Source of the DNA: Bifidobacterium breve
GTDB taxonomy: Bacteria; Acidobacteriota; Vicinamibacteria; Vicinamibacterales; CAVVIG01
Assembly (NCBI GenBank): GCA_943328785.2
Contig: CALQBJ020000011.1
Coordinates: forward strand, 1-33,142
DNA length: 33,142 nucleotides
Direction of reading: 5' to 3'
This document shows positions 18,165-27,291 of the stretch, in pieces. The translations under genes and the position numbers were made by a program. Positions within the stretch are counted from its first letter, which is position 1. Each line of letters begins with the position of its first letter. The notes under the pieces were generated by a model, which ran no database searches, was not told the origin of the DNA, and was given only the letters and a program-made list of their open reading frames with translations.

Positions 18165-18644
18165 ATGCGCGCCACACTCTGCCTGATTGTCCTGCTGGCT
18201 CTGTCCGGTACGGCCTGCGGTCCCAACATCGACCTGAAGGCCTCGCTCCAGGTCGCTGACGTCTCCACCGGCTGGGCCGACCTCGGCGTGGTGAACGGGC
18301 AGAACAAGATCGTGCCCTCCGTCACCTTCACGCTGAAGAACGTCGGCTCGCAGTCGATCCCGACCCTGCAGTCGAACGTCATCTTCCGCCGCGTCGGCGA
18401 AGATGACGAGTGGGGGGCCGGCTTCCTGAAGATCACCGGTTCCGACGGACTCGCGGCGGGCGCGTCGTCGAAGACACAGACCGTGCGTTCGACGCTGGGC
18501 TACACCAGCTCCGAGACCCGCGCCCAGATGATGGCCAACAAGCAGTGGGTCGATGCCCGGGCGCAGGTCTTCGCCAAGTACGGCTCCACGCAGTGGATTC
18601 TGCTCGGCGAATACCCGGTCGAACGTCGCCTCATCCAGAAGTAG
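18165..18644 (+). CDS. Small lipoprotein of unknown function
   Basis: 159 residues. The signal peptide ends in LSGTAC with Cys18 as lipid site, followed by GPN. The mature protein is predicted beta-rich: VPSVTFTLKNVGSQSIPTLQ looks like an immunoglobulin-like strand pattern found in exported proteins with conserved NVG motifs. No enzyme motif is seen. A TAGAAT (18153-18158) overlaps the stop of the preceding gene and could be an internal -10 element; spacing to the ATG at 18165 is very short. The permease gene follows after 16 bases. Confidence 0.75.
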   Translation: MRATLCLIVLLALSGTACGPNIDLKASLQVADVSTGWADLGVVNGQNKIVPSVTFTLKNVGSQSIPTLQSNVIFRRVGEDDEWGAGFLKITGSDGLAAGASSKTQTVRSTLGYTSSETRAQMMANKQWVDARAQVFAKYGSTQWILLGEYPVERRLIQK

Positions 18645-18660
18645 CGTCAGCGGTTCCCGC

Positions 18661-20028
18661 GTGACGAACGACACCACCACGACCCTCGATCGACGCCTCG
18701 GCCCGTTCGATGCGGCGGCCATCGTCGTGTCGAACGTCATCGGCGGCGGCATCTTCTTCTCTCCCATCATTGTCGCGGGGCTCGTGCCGAGCGCCCGCGG
18801 CATCCTGTTCGTCTGGTTCCTGGGCGGTGCGCTGGCCTTTGCCGGCGCCATGGCCTATGCCGAGCTTGCGGCGCTGCGCCCGCGAGCGGGCGGCGAGTAC
18901 GTGTACCTGCGCGAGGCCTTCGGTCCGCTCGCTGGATTCCTGAGCGGCTGGACGTCGTTCGTGGCCGGCTTCTCCGGGGCGATTGCCGCCAGTGCTGTCG
19001 CGCTCGCCGAGTACCTCGGCCGGTTCGCGCCGATCGCCGGCGACGGCACGCCGCTCCTCACCATTCCGCTGCCGCTGGTGCCGATCGTGGTGTCGCCGAA
19101 GGCCATCGTCGCCCTTGCCGCCATCCTGCTCATCACCCTCGTGCACCTCCGCGGGTTGGGGCCTGGCCGGCTGGTGCAGAACGTCCTGGCCGGCGCCAAG
19201 GTGTCGGCCATCCTCATGTTCCTCGTGCTGGCGTTCGGCGCCGGGCATGGCCAGCTGTCGAACGTCACCGCTGGAGGTACCGCGACGGCGAGCGGCATGC
19301 TGCTGGCACTGGTGCCGGTGATGTTCACCTACTCGGGCTGGAACGCCGCGGCCTACGTGGCCGAAGAAGTGCGGTCGCCAGGACGCAACGTGCCGCTGGC
19401 GCTCGGCCTCGGCACGCTCGCGGTCGTCATCATTTATCTCGGGCTGAATGCGGTCTATCTCTACGCGATGCCGGCCGACGCGCTTGCGGCGGTGCCGGGC
19501 ACGCTGATCGACACCGTCGCCGAGCGGCTGTTCGGCTTCACCGTCGGCAACGTCATCGCGGCGTTCACGGTCGTGAGCATCGCGGCCAGCATCAGCGCCA
19601 TGGTGCTGGCGGGGCCGCGTGTGTACTTCGCCATGGGGCGCGACGGCCTGTTCACCGCGGCGTCAGGACGCGTGCATCCGCGCTTCCGCGCGCCGGTCAG
19701 TGCCATCGTGACGCAGGCGGTCTGGAGCGGCGTCCTCGTGCTCTGCGGTTCGCTGTCGCAACTGGTGAGCTATACCGGGTTCGCCGTTGTGTTGTTCTCG
19801 GGAGTGGCGGTGGCCGCGCTCTTCGTGCTGCGCACCAGGGATGGTGCAGTCGAGCGTCCGTTCCGCGCCTGGGGCTACCCGGTGGCGCCGGCGGTGTTCG
19901 TGCTGGCGAGTGCGGTGATGGTGGGGAACGAGATCTGGCGTAACCCCCGCCCCTCGATCGCCGGTCTCGCAATCATCGGGCTGGGGGTTCCACTTTTTTT
20001 CTGGCTGCGGCGCCGGAAGGCGTCGTAG
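18661..20028 (+). CDS. APC-superfamily amino acid permease
   Basis: 455 residues from a GTG at 18661. About 12 hydrophobic segments are visible. TM1 contains the substrate-binding motif SNVIGGGIFFSP (unwound helix with GGG), and TM6 has FTYSGWNAAAYVAEEV, both typical of amino-acid/polyamine antiporters such as SteT. The cytoplasmic loop RDGLFTAASGRVHPRFRAP is also family-like. Substrate cannot be read from sequence. No clear ribosome-binding site precedes the GTG, but the TM1 motif fixes the start to this area. It is the last gene of the ECF-linked row and converges with the PEGA gene with 15 bases between. Confidence 0.88.
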   Translation: MTNDTTTTLDRRLGPFDAAAIVVSNVIGGGIFFSPIIVAGLVPSARGILFVWFLGGALAFAGAMAYAELAALRPRAGGEYVYLREAFGPLAGFLSGWTSFVAGFSGAIAASAVALAEYLGRFAPIAGDGTPLLTIPLPLVPIVVSPKAIVALAAILLITLVHLRGLGPGRLVQNVLAGAKVSAILMFLVLAFGAGHGQLSNVTAGGTATASGMLLALVPVMFTYSGWNAAAYVAEEVRSPGRNVPLALGLGTLAVVIIYLGLNAVYLYAMPADALAAVPGTLIDTVAERLFGFTVGNVIAAFTVVSIAASISAMVLAGPRVYFAMGRDGLFTAASGRVHPRFRAPVSAIVTQAVWSGVLVLCGSLSQLVSYTGFAVVLFSGVAVAALFVLRTRDGAVERPFRAWGYPVAPAVFVLASAVMVGNEIWRNPRPSIAGLAIIGLGVPLFFWLRRRKAS

Positions 20029-20043
20029 CGCGGGCTCGTACGG

Positions 20044-20931
20044 TTACGGCTCGGCCCGTTCCAACTCGCCCTTGTAGGTAATGGTGCGCTCCGGCGTGAT
20101 GCGGACTTCGAACGACAGCGGCTCGTAGCCGTCGAGGCGCACCTCGATGCGATGCGGACCGGGTTCGAGACGCAGTTGCTGGAACACGCCGTCATAGTCG
20201 TCGACCGAGCCCGCGAAGTAGCCGTCGACGAACACCTCCGCCTGCCGAGGTGTGACTTTCAGCTTCAGCGCCCCGTCGTAACCCTCGCGGTAGCCGTAGC
20301 TGTAACCGCCGGGCGGATACGGGTCGTACCAGCCCCCGCCCCACGGGTCGTAGTAGCCGTAGTAGCCGCCGAGCCCCAGGCCGCCCCAGCCCCAGGGATA
20401 GTAGCCGCCGTAGTAACCGCCGCGATTGACGATGACGGTGGGCGGGCGGTCGCCGTCGCGCCGCTCGACCGCCGTGCCTGTCGTCGGGCGATCGCCACGC
20501 GGACGGGCGGTCGCCTCGCCGCCGCCGGAGGCGCGACCCGAGTCGGCGCCGCTGCCGCTGCGGGTGCGGGTATCACCGCCCGAGTTGCCGCCGGACCGCG
20601 TGCCGCCGCCGCTGGAGGTGCCGCCGCCAGCAGTCGAGCCGCCGCCGGCCCCGGAGCCGCCCCGTGGCACCGCCTGCCCACCGCCACCACCGGAATCGCC
20701 GCCGCCACGGCGGGAATGTTGTTCGAACAGAGGCGCCGCCGCGCCGGTCGACCCTGGCCGCATGGCGCGCAGCTCCACGGTCGAGTGGGGCAGCAGGGTC
20801 GCCGGTTGTGCCGGCCTGGCCGAGACCGTGCCTGGCGTGAGGCCGAGAAGCGCCGCGGCCAGCGCGCCGCCGAGCGCGCTCAGCGCACGTGTTACCGGAA
20901 CACCGACGGAGATTCGCGATTTCGCAGTCAT
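20044..20931 (-). CDS. Exported Gly-rich protein with C-terminal PEGA domain
   Basis: 295 residues. An N-terminal signal peptide or anchor covers about 1-38 (ALLGLTPGTVSA). Residues about 75-150 are a Gly/Ser/Arg/Thr-rich low-complexity linker. Residues about 170-220 are Tyr/Gly/Pro/Trp-rich (YYGGYYPWGWGG). The C-terminus (about 222-293) is a PEGA domain (LKLKVTPRQAEVFVDGYFAG then EPGPHRIEVRLDGYEPLSF), a surface-associated beta fold. GGAG lies 8 bases before the ATG. The low-complexity parts suggest a flexible envelope protein. A well-matched sigma-54 promoter precedes it, so it may answer to the NtrC-type regulator at 8184-9608 or another one. Confidence 0.88.
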   Translation of the reverse strand: MTAKSRISVGVPVTRALSALGGALAAALLGLTPGTVSARPAQPATLLPHSTVELRAMRPGSTGAAAPLFEQHSRRGGGDSGGGGGQAVPRGGSGAGGGSTAGGGTSSGGGTRSGGNSGGDTRTRSGSGADSGRASGGGEATARPRGDRPTTGTAVERRDGDRPPTVIVNRGGYYGGYYPWGWGGLGLGGYYGYYDPWGGGWYDPYPPGGYSYGYREGYDGALKLKVTPRQAEVFVDGYFAGSVDDYDGVFQQLRLEPGPHRIEVRLDGYEPLSFEVRITPERTITYKGELERAEP

Positions 20932-20955
20932 GGGCGTGGCTCCGAACAAGGGAAC

Positions 20956-20971
20956 TGCAACCGGTCTGCCA
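20956..20971 (-). promoter_or_regulatory. Sigma-54 promoter (-24/-12) of the PEGA gene
   Basis: The minus strand reads TGGCAGACCGGTTGCA. This matches the sigma-54 pattern TGGCAC-N5-TTGCW at all core positions but one (G for C in the -24 element), with the GG and GC pairs 10 bases apart. Transcription would start near 20945, leaving a leader of about 14 bases that still contains the GGAG site before the ATG at 20931. The position and spacing fit well. Confidence 0.65.
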
Positions 20972-21064
20972 GCCTCATCCCGCTGGAATGGGCCTGTTTT
21001 ACACGTTCGAACGGCGGGCTGCGCCGGGCTGTCCTGGTGCGAGTCCACCGCGCGTCCCGTTTTC

Positions 21065-21094
21065 TTGACACCCTGATCTCCGGGCCGATACAGT
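21065..21094 (+). promoter_or_regulatory. Sigma-70 promoter of hslVU
   Basis: A perfect -35 TTGACA (21065-21070) is followed after 18 bases by TACAGT (21089-21094); GATACA with a 16-base spacer is an alternative -10. The start of transcription would fall near 21101, about 6 bases before the hslV ATG, and no Shine-Dalgarno motif is present. A leaderless or nearly leaderless hslV message is likely. Confidence 0.6.
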
Positions 21095-21106
21095 CAGAAA
21101 ATCGCC

Positions 21107-21634
21107 ATGTTCCACAGCACTACCATCCTCGCCGTGCGCCACCGCGGTCAGTCGGTCCTGGCCGGCGACGGCCAGGTGACGTTCGGCCAGACGGTCATGA
21201 AGCAGAGTGCGAAGAAGATTCGCCGACTCTACAACGACCGTATCCTGGCCGGCTTTGCCGGATCGGCGGCGGACTCGTTTGCGCTCTTCGCCCGTTTCGA
21301 ATTGAAGCTCGAACAGTACCGGGGCAATCTCGAGCGTTCCGCCGTGGAACTCGCCAAGGACTGGCGCACCGACCGCATCCTGCGACGGTTGGAGGCGATG
21401 CTCATCGTGCTCGACACCAGGTCGACCTTCCTGCTCTCGGGCACCGGCGACCTGATCGAGCCGGACGACGGGATCGTGGCCATCGGGTCGGGCGGTCCGT
21501 ATGCCCTGTCGGCGGCGCGTGCGCTGGCGGCCAACACCGAGCTCGACGCCAGGACCATCGCGCAGAAGTCGATGCAGATTGCCGGCGAGATCTGCATCTA
21601 CACGAACACCAATATCGTGCTCGAAGAGCTGTAG
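21107..21634 (+). CDS. hslV: ATP-dependent protease HslV (ClpQ), peptidase subunit
   Basis: 175 residues. HslV forms the double-hexamer proteolytic core of HslUV in the cytoplasm. The start [11 protein letters not shown] matches family members in which a short propeptide is removed to expose the catalytic Thr (Thr5 here). [14 protein letters not shown] (19-32) and [20 protein letters not shown] follow in normal spacing. Length is typical. hslU starts 3 bases after its stop. The gene follows its own promoter instead of being run on from xerC as in Bacillus-type clusters. Confidence 0.96.
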   Translation: MFHSTTILAVRHRGQSVLAGDGQVTFGQTVMKQSAKKIRRLYNDRILAGFAGSAADSFALFARFELKLEQYRGNLERSAVELAKDWRTDRILRRLEAMLIVLDTRSTFLLSGTGDLIEPDDGIVAIGSGGPYALSAARALAANTELDARTIAQKSMQIAGEICIYTNTNIVLEEL

Positions 21635-21637
21635 CGC

Positions 21638-23016
<1,379 letters not shown>

Positions 23017-23020
<4 letters not shown>

Positions 23021-24099
23021 ACCGTCCCCGTCTGCGTTCCGCGCGGCTGGCGCTTCTGGCCGCCACGGTCGCTCTCTCGGCCTGCGGCAAGAAGGGGCCG
23101 CCGCTGCCGCGGCTCGTCCTGCTGCCAAATCCTCCTGGTGAGGTCGCCGCGGTCCGCCGAGGGGAGCGGATCGACCTGTCGTTCACGGTGCCCAACGCCA
23201 ACACTGATCGCAGCGCGCCGGCCGATCTCGCGCGCGTCGAGGTCTACGCGTGGACCGTGCCAGGCGCCGTCAGTGGTGACGACATCGTCCGGCGCGGCAG
23301 CCGCGTCGCCAGCGTGGCGGTGAACCTCCCGAAAGACCCCGACGAGCCGGAACCGAAGGCCGCGGCGCCGAAGGGCGACGGCGTCGAACAGAACGCCAAA
23401 GTCAGCGTCAGCGACACGCTGGCGCCGGGCGTCGAGCCGTCGGCCTACCGCGCCTATGTGGCCGTCGGCATCAACGTGCGCGGACGCCGCGGCGCGCTGT
23501 CGCGCAGCGTGGCGGTGCCGCTCCTACCGCCGCCCGCCGCACCGGCGCAGCCGACGGTCACCTACACCGAGAAGTCGATGACGGTAACCTGGCCGGCGGT
23601 CCCATCTGGTGGGACGCCGATCGCCTACAGCGTCTACCGCGCCGGTGCCACGTCCGTCGCGCTGACGCCGACGCCCGTTGCCGACACCACGTTTGCCGAC
23701 GCCGGCATCGAGTGGCAACAGGAACGGTGCTACGAGGTGCGTGCGGTCGCGACGATCGAGAGTGTCCGTATCGAGAGCGCTGCCTCGCCGGCGCACTGCG
23801 TGACACCGCGAGACACCTTCGCGCCGGCGAGTCCGGAGGGGCTGGTCGGCGTCGGCTCGGAAGGAGCGGTCAGCCTGATCTGGACCGCCAATGCCGATGC
23901 CGACCTGGCCGGCTACCTCGTGCTGCGCGCCGTGGCTCCGGCGACGCAACTCGAGCCGATCACGGCCGCACCGATCACCGACACGAACTTCAGGGACACG
24001 GCGGCAGGCGGGTCGCGGGTGACCTACGCGGTGCAGGCAGTCGACAAGGCCGGTAACCGCAGCGCCGCGTCGGCCCCGATTACGGAAACAGCACGGTAG
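23017..24099 (+). CDS. Lipoprotein with LptM-like start and fibronectin type III repeats
   Basis: 360 residues from a GTG at 23017 overlapping the hslU stop. The signal peptide ends in LSAC with Cys23, followed by GKKGPPLP, which resembles the CGxKGPL start of LptM/YifL-type small lipoproteins. The rest is much larger: three beta-sandwich, fibronectin type III-like units at about 35-165, 170-265 and 270-355. The last two show the typical W...YxVYR and AVDKAGNRS patterns. The domains suggest binding, with lipid anchoring in the envelope. Coupling to hslU is by position; a functional link to the protease is not shown. It has no enzyme motif. Confidence 0.85.
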
Positions 24100-24122
24100 C
24101 GGCACGCGTCGCGGGAGCTCCC

Positions 24123-24905
24123 ATGGAACGACTGTATCGAGTATCACGGGCCGGCGAGCTGTTCTTCGCCGTGGAGCAGGACGGCGTGCTGCGGCGGGCG
24201 CTGCCGGCCGGCGCCAGTATCTACGATGGGTTCGAGGCCGGACCGGCCGTCGACGGCGGCCTGACCGCTGTCACCATTCATGCCCCGGTCCGGCCGTCGA
24301 AGATCGTCTGCGTCGGTTTGAATTACAAGGACCACGCGGCGGAGATGAAGAAGGTGATTCCGCCTGAGCCAATGCTGTTCCTGAAGCCGCCGAGCTCGGT
24401 GCTCGATCCGGGCGAGGCCATCCTCATCCCGCCGGGCGTTGGCGCGGTGCACTATGAGTCGGAACTGGCGTTGGTTATCAGCCGGCGCGCCCACCGCGTC
24501 AGCGCGGCGAACGCCTGGGATTACATCCTCGGCGTCACCTGCCTCAACGACGTGACGGCGCGCGACATCCAGAACACGGAAACCCAGTACACCCGCGCCA
24601 AGGGGTTCGACACCTTCGCGCCGTTCGGGCCCTGCATCGAGATTGGCGGCAGCCGTGGGCCGCGCGTGATCGAGGGGTTCGTGAACGGCGAACGCCGCCA
24701 GCACTCGAGCACGGCCAACCTGATCTTCTCGATCGAGTTCCTGGTCGAATACATCACTTTCGTGATGACGCTCGAGCCGGGCGACATCATCTCGACCGGC
24801 ACACCGTCTGGTGTCGGCCCGGTCGTTGCGGGTGATACGGTCACCGTCCGTGTGGAAGGCGTCGGCGACCTGAGCAACCCGGTGCGGGCGGAACACGCGC
24901 ACTGA
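24123..24905 (+). CDS. Fumarylacetoacetate hydrolase family enzyme
   Basis: 260 residues. The N-terminal domain (1-50) is followed by the FAH catalytic domain, starting KIVCVGLNYKDHAAEM (60-75). The metal ligands are Glu112 and Glu114 (HYESELALV) and Asp143 (LNDVTARDIQ). FDTFAPFGPCIE and GDIISTGTPSGVGP are further family blocks. Members cleave C-C bonds in acylpyruvates or decarboxylate oxaloacetate, so the substrate remains open. A GGGAG lies 5 bases before the ATG. Downstream genes for a small aldolase and an acyl-CoA carboxylase suggest central carbon or amino-acid breakdown. Confidence 0.92.
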   Translation: MERLYRVSRAGELFFAVEQDGVLRRALPAGASIYDGFEAGPAVDGGLTAVTIHAPVRPSKIVCVGLNYKDHAAEMKKVIPPEPMLFLKPPSSVLDPGEAILIPPGVGAVHYESELALVISRRAHRVSAANAWDYILGVTCLNDVTARDIQNTETQYTRAKGFDTFAPFGPCIEIGGSRGPRVIEGFVNGERRQHSSTANLIFSIEFLVEYITFVMTLEPGDIISTGTPSGVGPVVAGDTVTVRVEGVGDLSNPVRAEHAH

Positions 24906-24927
24906 GACGCCGATCGGTCACCGCACG

Positions 24928-24948
24928 TCAGCAATTAGTAATCAGCAA
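24928..24948 (+). repeat. Three heptamer repeats upstream of the aldolase gene
   Basis: TCAGCAA, TTAGTAA and TCAGCAA stand head to tail (consensus TYAGYAA) in an AT-rich gap between the hydrolase and aldolase genes, just before the GAGG ribosome-binding site (24955-24958). Short heptamer tracts of this kind can change copy number by slippage. A role in control is inference. Confidence 0.5.
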
Positions 24949-24964
24949 TTTCTTGAGGTCTGTA

Positions 24965-25618
24965 ATGAAGCTGTTCATCGACTCGGGCAACCTGAAGGAC
25001 ATCGAAGCGCTCTGTGCCATCGGCATCATCGACGGCGTCACCACCAACCCGACGCTGCTGGCCAAGGAACCCGGCGACTACAAGGAGAACCTGAAGAAGA
25101 TCTGCGCCATCGTGCAGGGGCCGGTCAGCGGCGAGGTCATCTCGACCGAGTTCGACGGGATGATGCGCGAAGGGCACGACATCGCGGCGCTCGACGAGCA
25201 CATGGTGGTGAAGCTGCCGCTCACCCGCAACGGCATCAAGGCGTGCAAGGCGCTGTCGGATGAAGGCATCCGCGTGAACGTCACACTTGTCTTCTCTGCC
25301 GCGCAGGCGCTGCTCGCCGCCAAGGCCGGCGCCACGTTCGTCAGCCCATTCGTCGGCCGGCTCGACGATATCGGCCAGAACGGCATGGAACTGATCCGCG
25401 AGATCGTGCAGATGTACGACAACTACGCGTTCACCACCGAAGTGCTGGTGGCCAGCTGCCGCAACCCGATCCATGTCGTCGATGCCGCCAAGATGGGCGC
25501 CAACATCTGCACCTGTCCGCCGGCGTTGATCGACCAGCTCTTCAACCACCCGCTCACCACCAGCGGCCTCGAGCGGTTCCTGAAGGACTGGGAGAAGGCC
25601 TACCCGTCAGCCAAGTGA
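24965..25618 (+). CDS. fsa: Small transaldolase / fructose-6-phosphate aldolase
   Basis: 217 residues. It belongs to the short TalC/FSA branch of class I aldolases. [14 protein letters not shown] and [12 protein letters not shown] are the family start, and Lys83 in [11 protein letters not shown] is the Schiff-base lysine. [29 protein letters not shown] and the [11 protein letters not shown] end fit too. Whether it acts as a transaldolase or an F6P aldolase cannot be told from sequence. GAGG lies 6 bases before the ATG at 24965, which rules in this start over a TTG at 24953. The stop overlaps the next gene's GTG. Confidence 0.92.
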   Translation: MKLFIDSGNLKDIEALCAIGIIDGVTTNPTLLAKEPGDYKENLKKICAIVQGPVSGEVISTEFDGMMREGHDIAALDEHMVVKLPLTRNGIKACKALSDEGIRVNVTLVFSAAQALLAAKAGATFVSPFVGRLDDIGQNGMELIREIVQMYDNYAFTTEVLVASCRNPIHVVDAAKMGANICTCPPALIDQLFNHPLTTSGLERFLKDWEKAYPSAK

Positions 25619-27189
25619 ACCCATCGACCGAGAGCGAGCCGCCGACCATGGACCCCACCCGCATCCTCGCTGATCTCGAACGCCGCGCCGAACTGGGCGG
25701 CGGAGAGGAACGCATTCGCCGCCAGCACGAGGCTGGCAAGCTCACCGCGCGTGAACGGATCGATTGCCTCTTCGATCCTGGGACGTTCGAGGAGGTCGAC
25801 AAGCTGGTCACTCACCGGTGCCTCGACTTTGGTATGGCCGACCAGCTCATTCCCGGCGACGGCGTGGTGGCTGGGCACGGCCTGGTCGATGGCCGGCAGG
25901 TGTTCGCCTTCGCGCAGGACTTCACGGTGTTCGGCGGGTCGCTGTCGGAAACGAACGCCGCGAAGATCTGCAAGGTGATGGACCTGGCGATGAAGCTGGG
26001 CTCGCCGGTGGTCGGTCTCAACGACTCCGGCGGTGCGCGCATCCAGGAAGGGGTGGTGTCGCTCGGTGGCTACGCCGACATCTTCCTGCGCAACACGCTC
26101 GCCTCAGGGGTGGTGCCGCAGATCTCTGCGATCATGGGCCCGTGCGCCGGCGGCGCGGTCTACTCGCCGGCCATCACCGACTTCAACGTGATGGTGAAGA
26201 ACACGAGCTACATGTTCGTGACCGGCCCCGACGTCATCAAGACGGTGACGCACGAGGAGGTGTCGAAGGAGGAACTCGGCGGCGCCATGACGCACAACGC
26301 CAAGAGCGGGGTTGCGCATTTCGCCGTGGAGGACGACCGCGAGTGCATCGCGCTCATCCGCGACCTGCTGTCGTTCCTGCCGTCGAACAACGTCGACGAC
26401 CCGCCGCGCCACGCCCCGGCCGCCGACCCCGACCGCGAGGTCGAGGCGCTCGACTCGATCGTGCCCGCGTCACCCAACCAGCCGTACGACATGCTGGACC
26501 TGATTCACGCGGTCACCGACGATGGCTACTTCCTCGAGGTACACCAGTACTACGCGCGGAACATCGTCGTCGGCTTCGCGCGCATCGATGGCCGCCCTGT
26601 CGGGATCGTGGCGAACCAACCGGCCGTGCTCGCCGGGACGCTCGACATCGACGCATCGGTGAAGGGGGCGCGCTTCGTCCGCTTCTGCGACGCCTTCAAT
26701 ATCCCGCTCGTCACCTTCGAGGATGTTCCGGGGTTCCTGCCCGGCACTGTGCAGGAGTTCGGCGGCATCATCCGGCACGGCGCCAAGCTGCTCTATGCCT
26801 ACGCGGAAGCGACGGTGCCGAAGGTGACCGTCATCACCCGCAAGGCCTACGGCGGCGCCTACTGCGTGATGGCGAGCAAGCACCTCCGCACCGACTTCAA
26901 CTATGCCTGGCCGACGGCCGAACTGGCGGTGATGGGGCCGGAGGGGGCAGTCAATATCCTCTACAAGCGGGAGCTCGACGCGGCGGCCGACGCGATCGCC
27001 GCGCGCGCCGAGAAGGTCTCCGAGTTCCGCGAGAAGTTCGCCAACCCCTACATCGCCGCGTCGCGCGGCTTCGTCGACGAAGTGATTCGTCCGCGCGACA
27101 CCCGGCGCAAGCTGATTACCGCGCTCCGGAACCTCGAGAACAAGCGCGACCGGAATCCACCGAAGAAGCACGGCAACATCCCGCTCTGA
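25615..27189 (+). CDS. pccB: Acyl-CoA carboxylase carboxyltransferase (beta) subunit
   Basis: 524 residues from a GTG at 25615 overlapping the aldolase stop; the ATG at 25648 (MDPTRIL) is a good alternative. It moves CO2 from carboxybiotin to acyl-CoA, probably propionyl-CoA. Two crotonase-type halves each carry an oxyanion motif: [11 protein letters not shown] (175-185) and [14 protein letters not shown] (410-423). The residue that helps set substrate in this family is Cys417; Streptomyces PccB has Asp there, Mycobacterium AccD5 has Cys. Propionyl-CoA preference is thus likely but not proven. The biotin carboxylase and carrier genes follow after 102 bases. Confidence 0.93.
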   Translation: MNPSTESEPPTMDPTRILADLERRAELGGGEERIRRQHEAGKLTARERIDCLFDPGTFEEVDKLVTHRCLDFGMADQLIPGDGVVAGHGLVDGRQVFAFAQDFTVFGGSLSETNAAKICKVMDLAMKLGSPVVGLNDSGGARIQEGVVSLGGYADIFLRNTLASGVVPQISAIMGPCAGGAVYSPAITDFNVMVKNTSYMFVTGPDVIKTVTHEEVSKEELGGAMTHNAKSGVAHFAVEDDRECIALIRDLLSFLPSNNVDDPPRHAPAADPDREVEALDSIVPASPNQPYDMLDLIHAVTDDGYFLEVHQYYARNIVVGFARIDGRPVGIVANQPAVLAGTLDIDASVKGARFVRFCDAFNIPLVTFEDVPGFLPGTVQEFGGIIRHGAKLLYAYAEATVPKVTVITRKAYGGAYCVMASKHLRTDFNYAWPTAELAVMGPEGAVNILYKRELDAAADAIAARAEKVSEFREKFANPYIAASRGFVDEVIRPRDTRRKLITALRNLENKRDRNPPKKHGNIPL

Positions 27190-27199
27190 CGCAGGGAGG

Positions 27200-27222
27200 C
27201 CACGTCCGGCGAGGCCGGGTGG
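27200..27222 (+). terminator. Terminator-like hairpin after the carboxyltransferase gene
   Basis: CCAC and GTGG plus CCGGC and GCCGG pair around a GAG loop, with a two-base bulge. It begins 11 bases after the stop at 27189. No T-run follows, so it would be a weak terminator or a processing signal. It lies just before a separate promoter candidate for the biotin carboxylase gene. Confidence 0.3.
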
Positions 27223-27252
27223 TCAGATGGCCATTTCGTGCGTAAGTCGAGG

Positions 27253-27261
27253 TGCTAGAAT
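27253..27261 (+). promoter_or_regulatory. Extended -10 promoter before the biotin carboxylase gene
   Basis: TG-C-TAGAAT is an extended -10 element with five of six consensus bases. The -35 area (TTTCGT at 27234-27239) is poor, as is common with extended -10 promoters. Transcription would start near 27268, 24 bases before the GTG at 27292. Confidence 0.5.
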
Positions 27262-27291
27262 CGTTAGCTATTCACCCGTTCAGACGAACCC

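Noticed and set aside
25764-27245. A 493-codon open frame on the plus strand
   Set aside because: It is a second frame inside the carboxyltransferase gene, very Arg-rich and without motifs.
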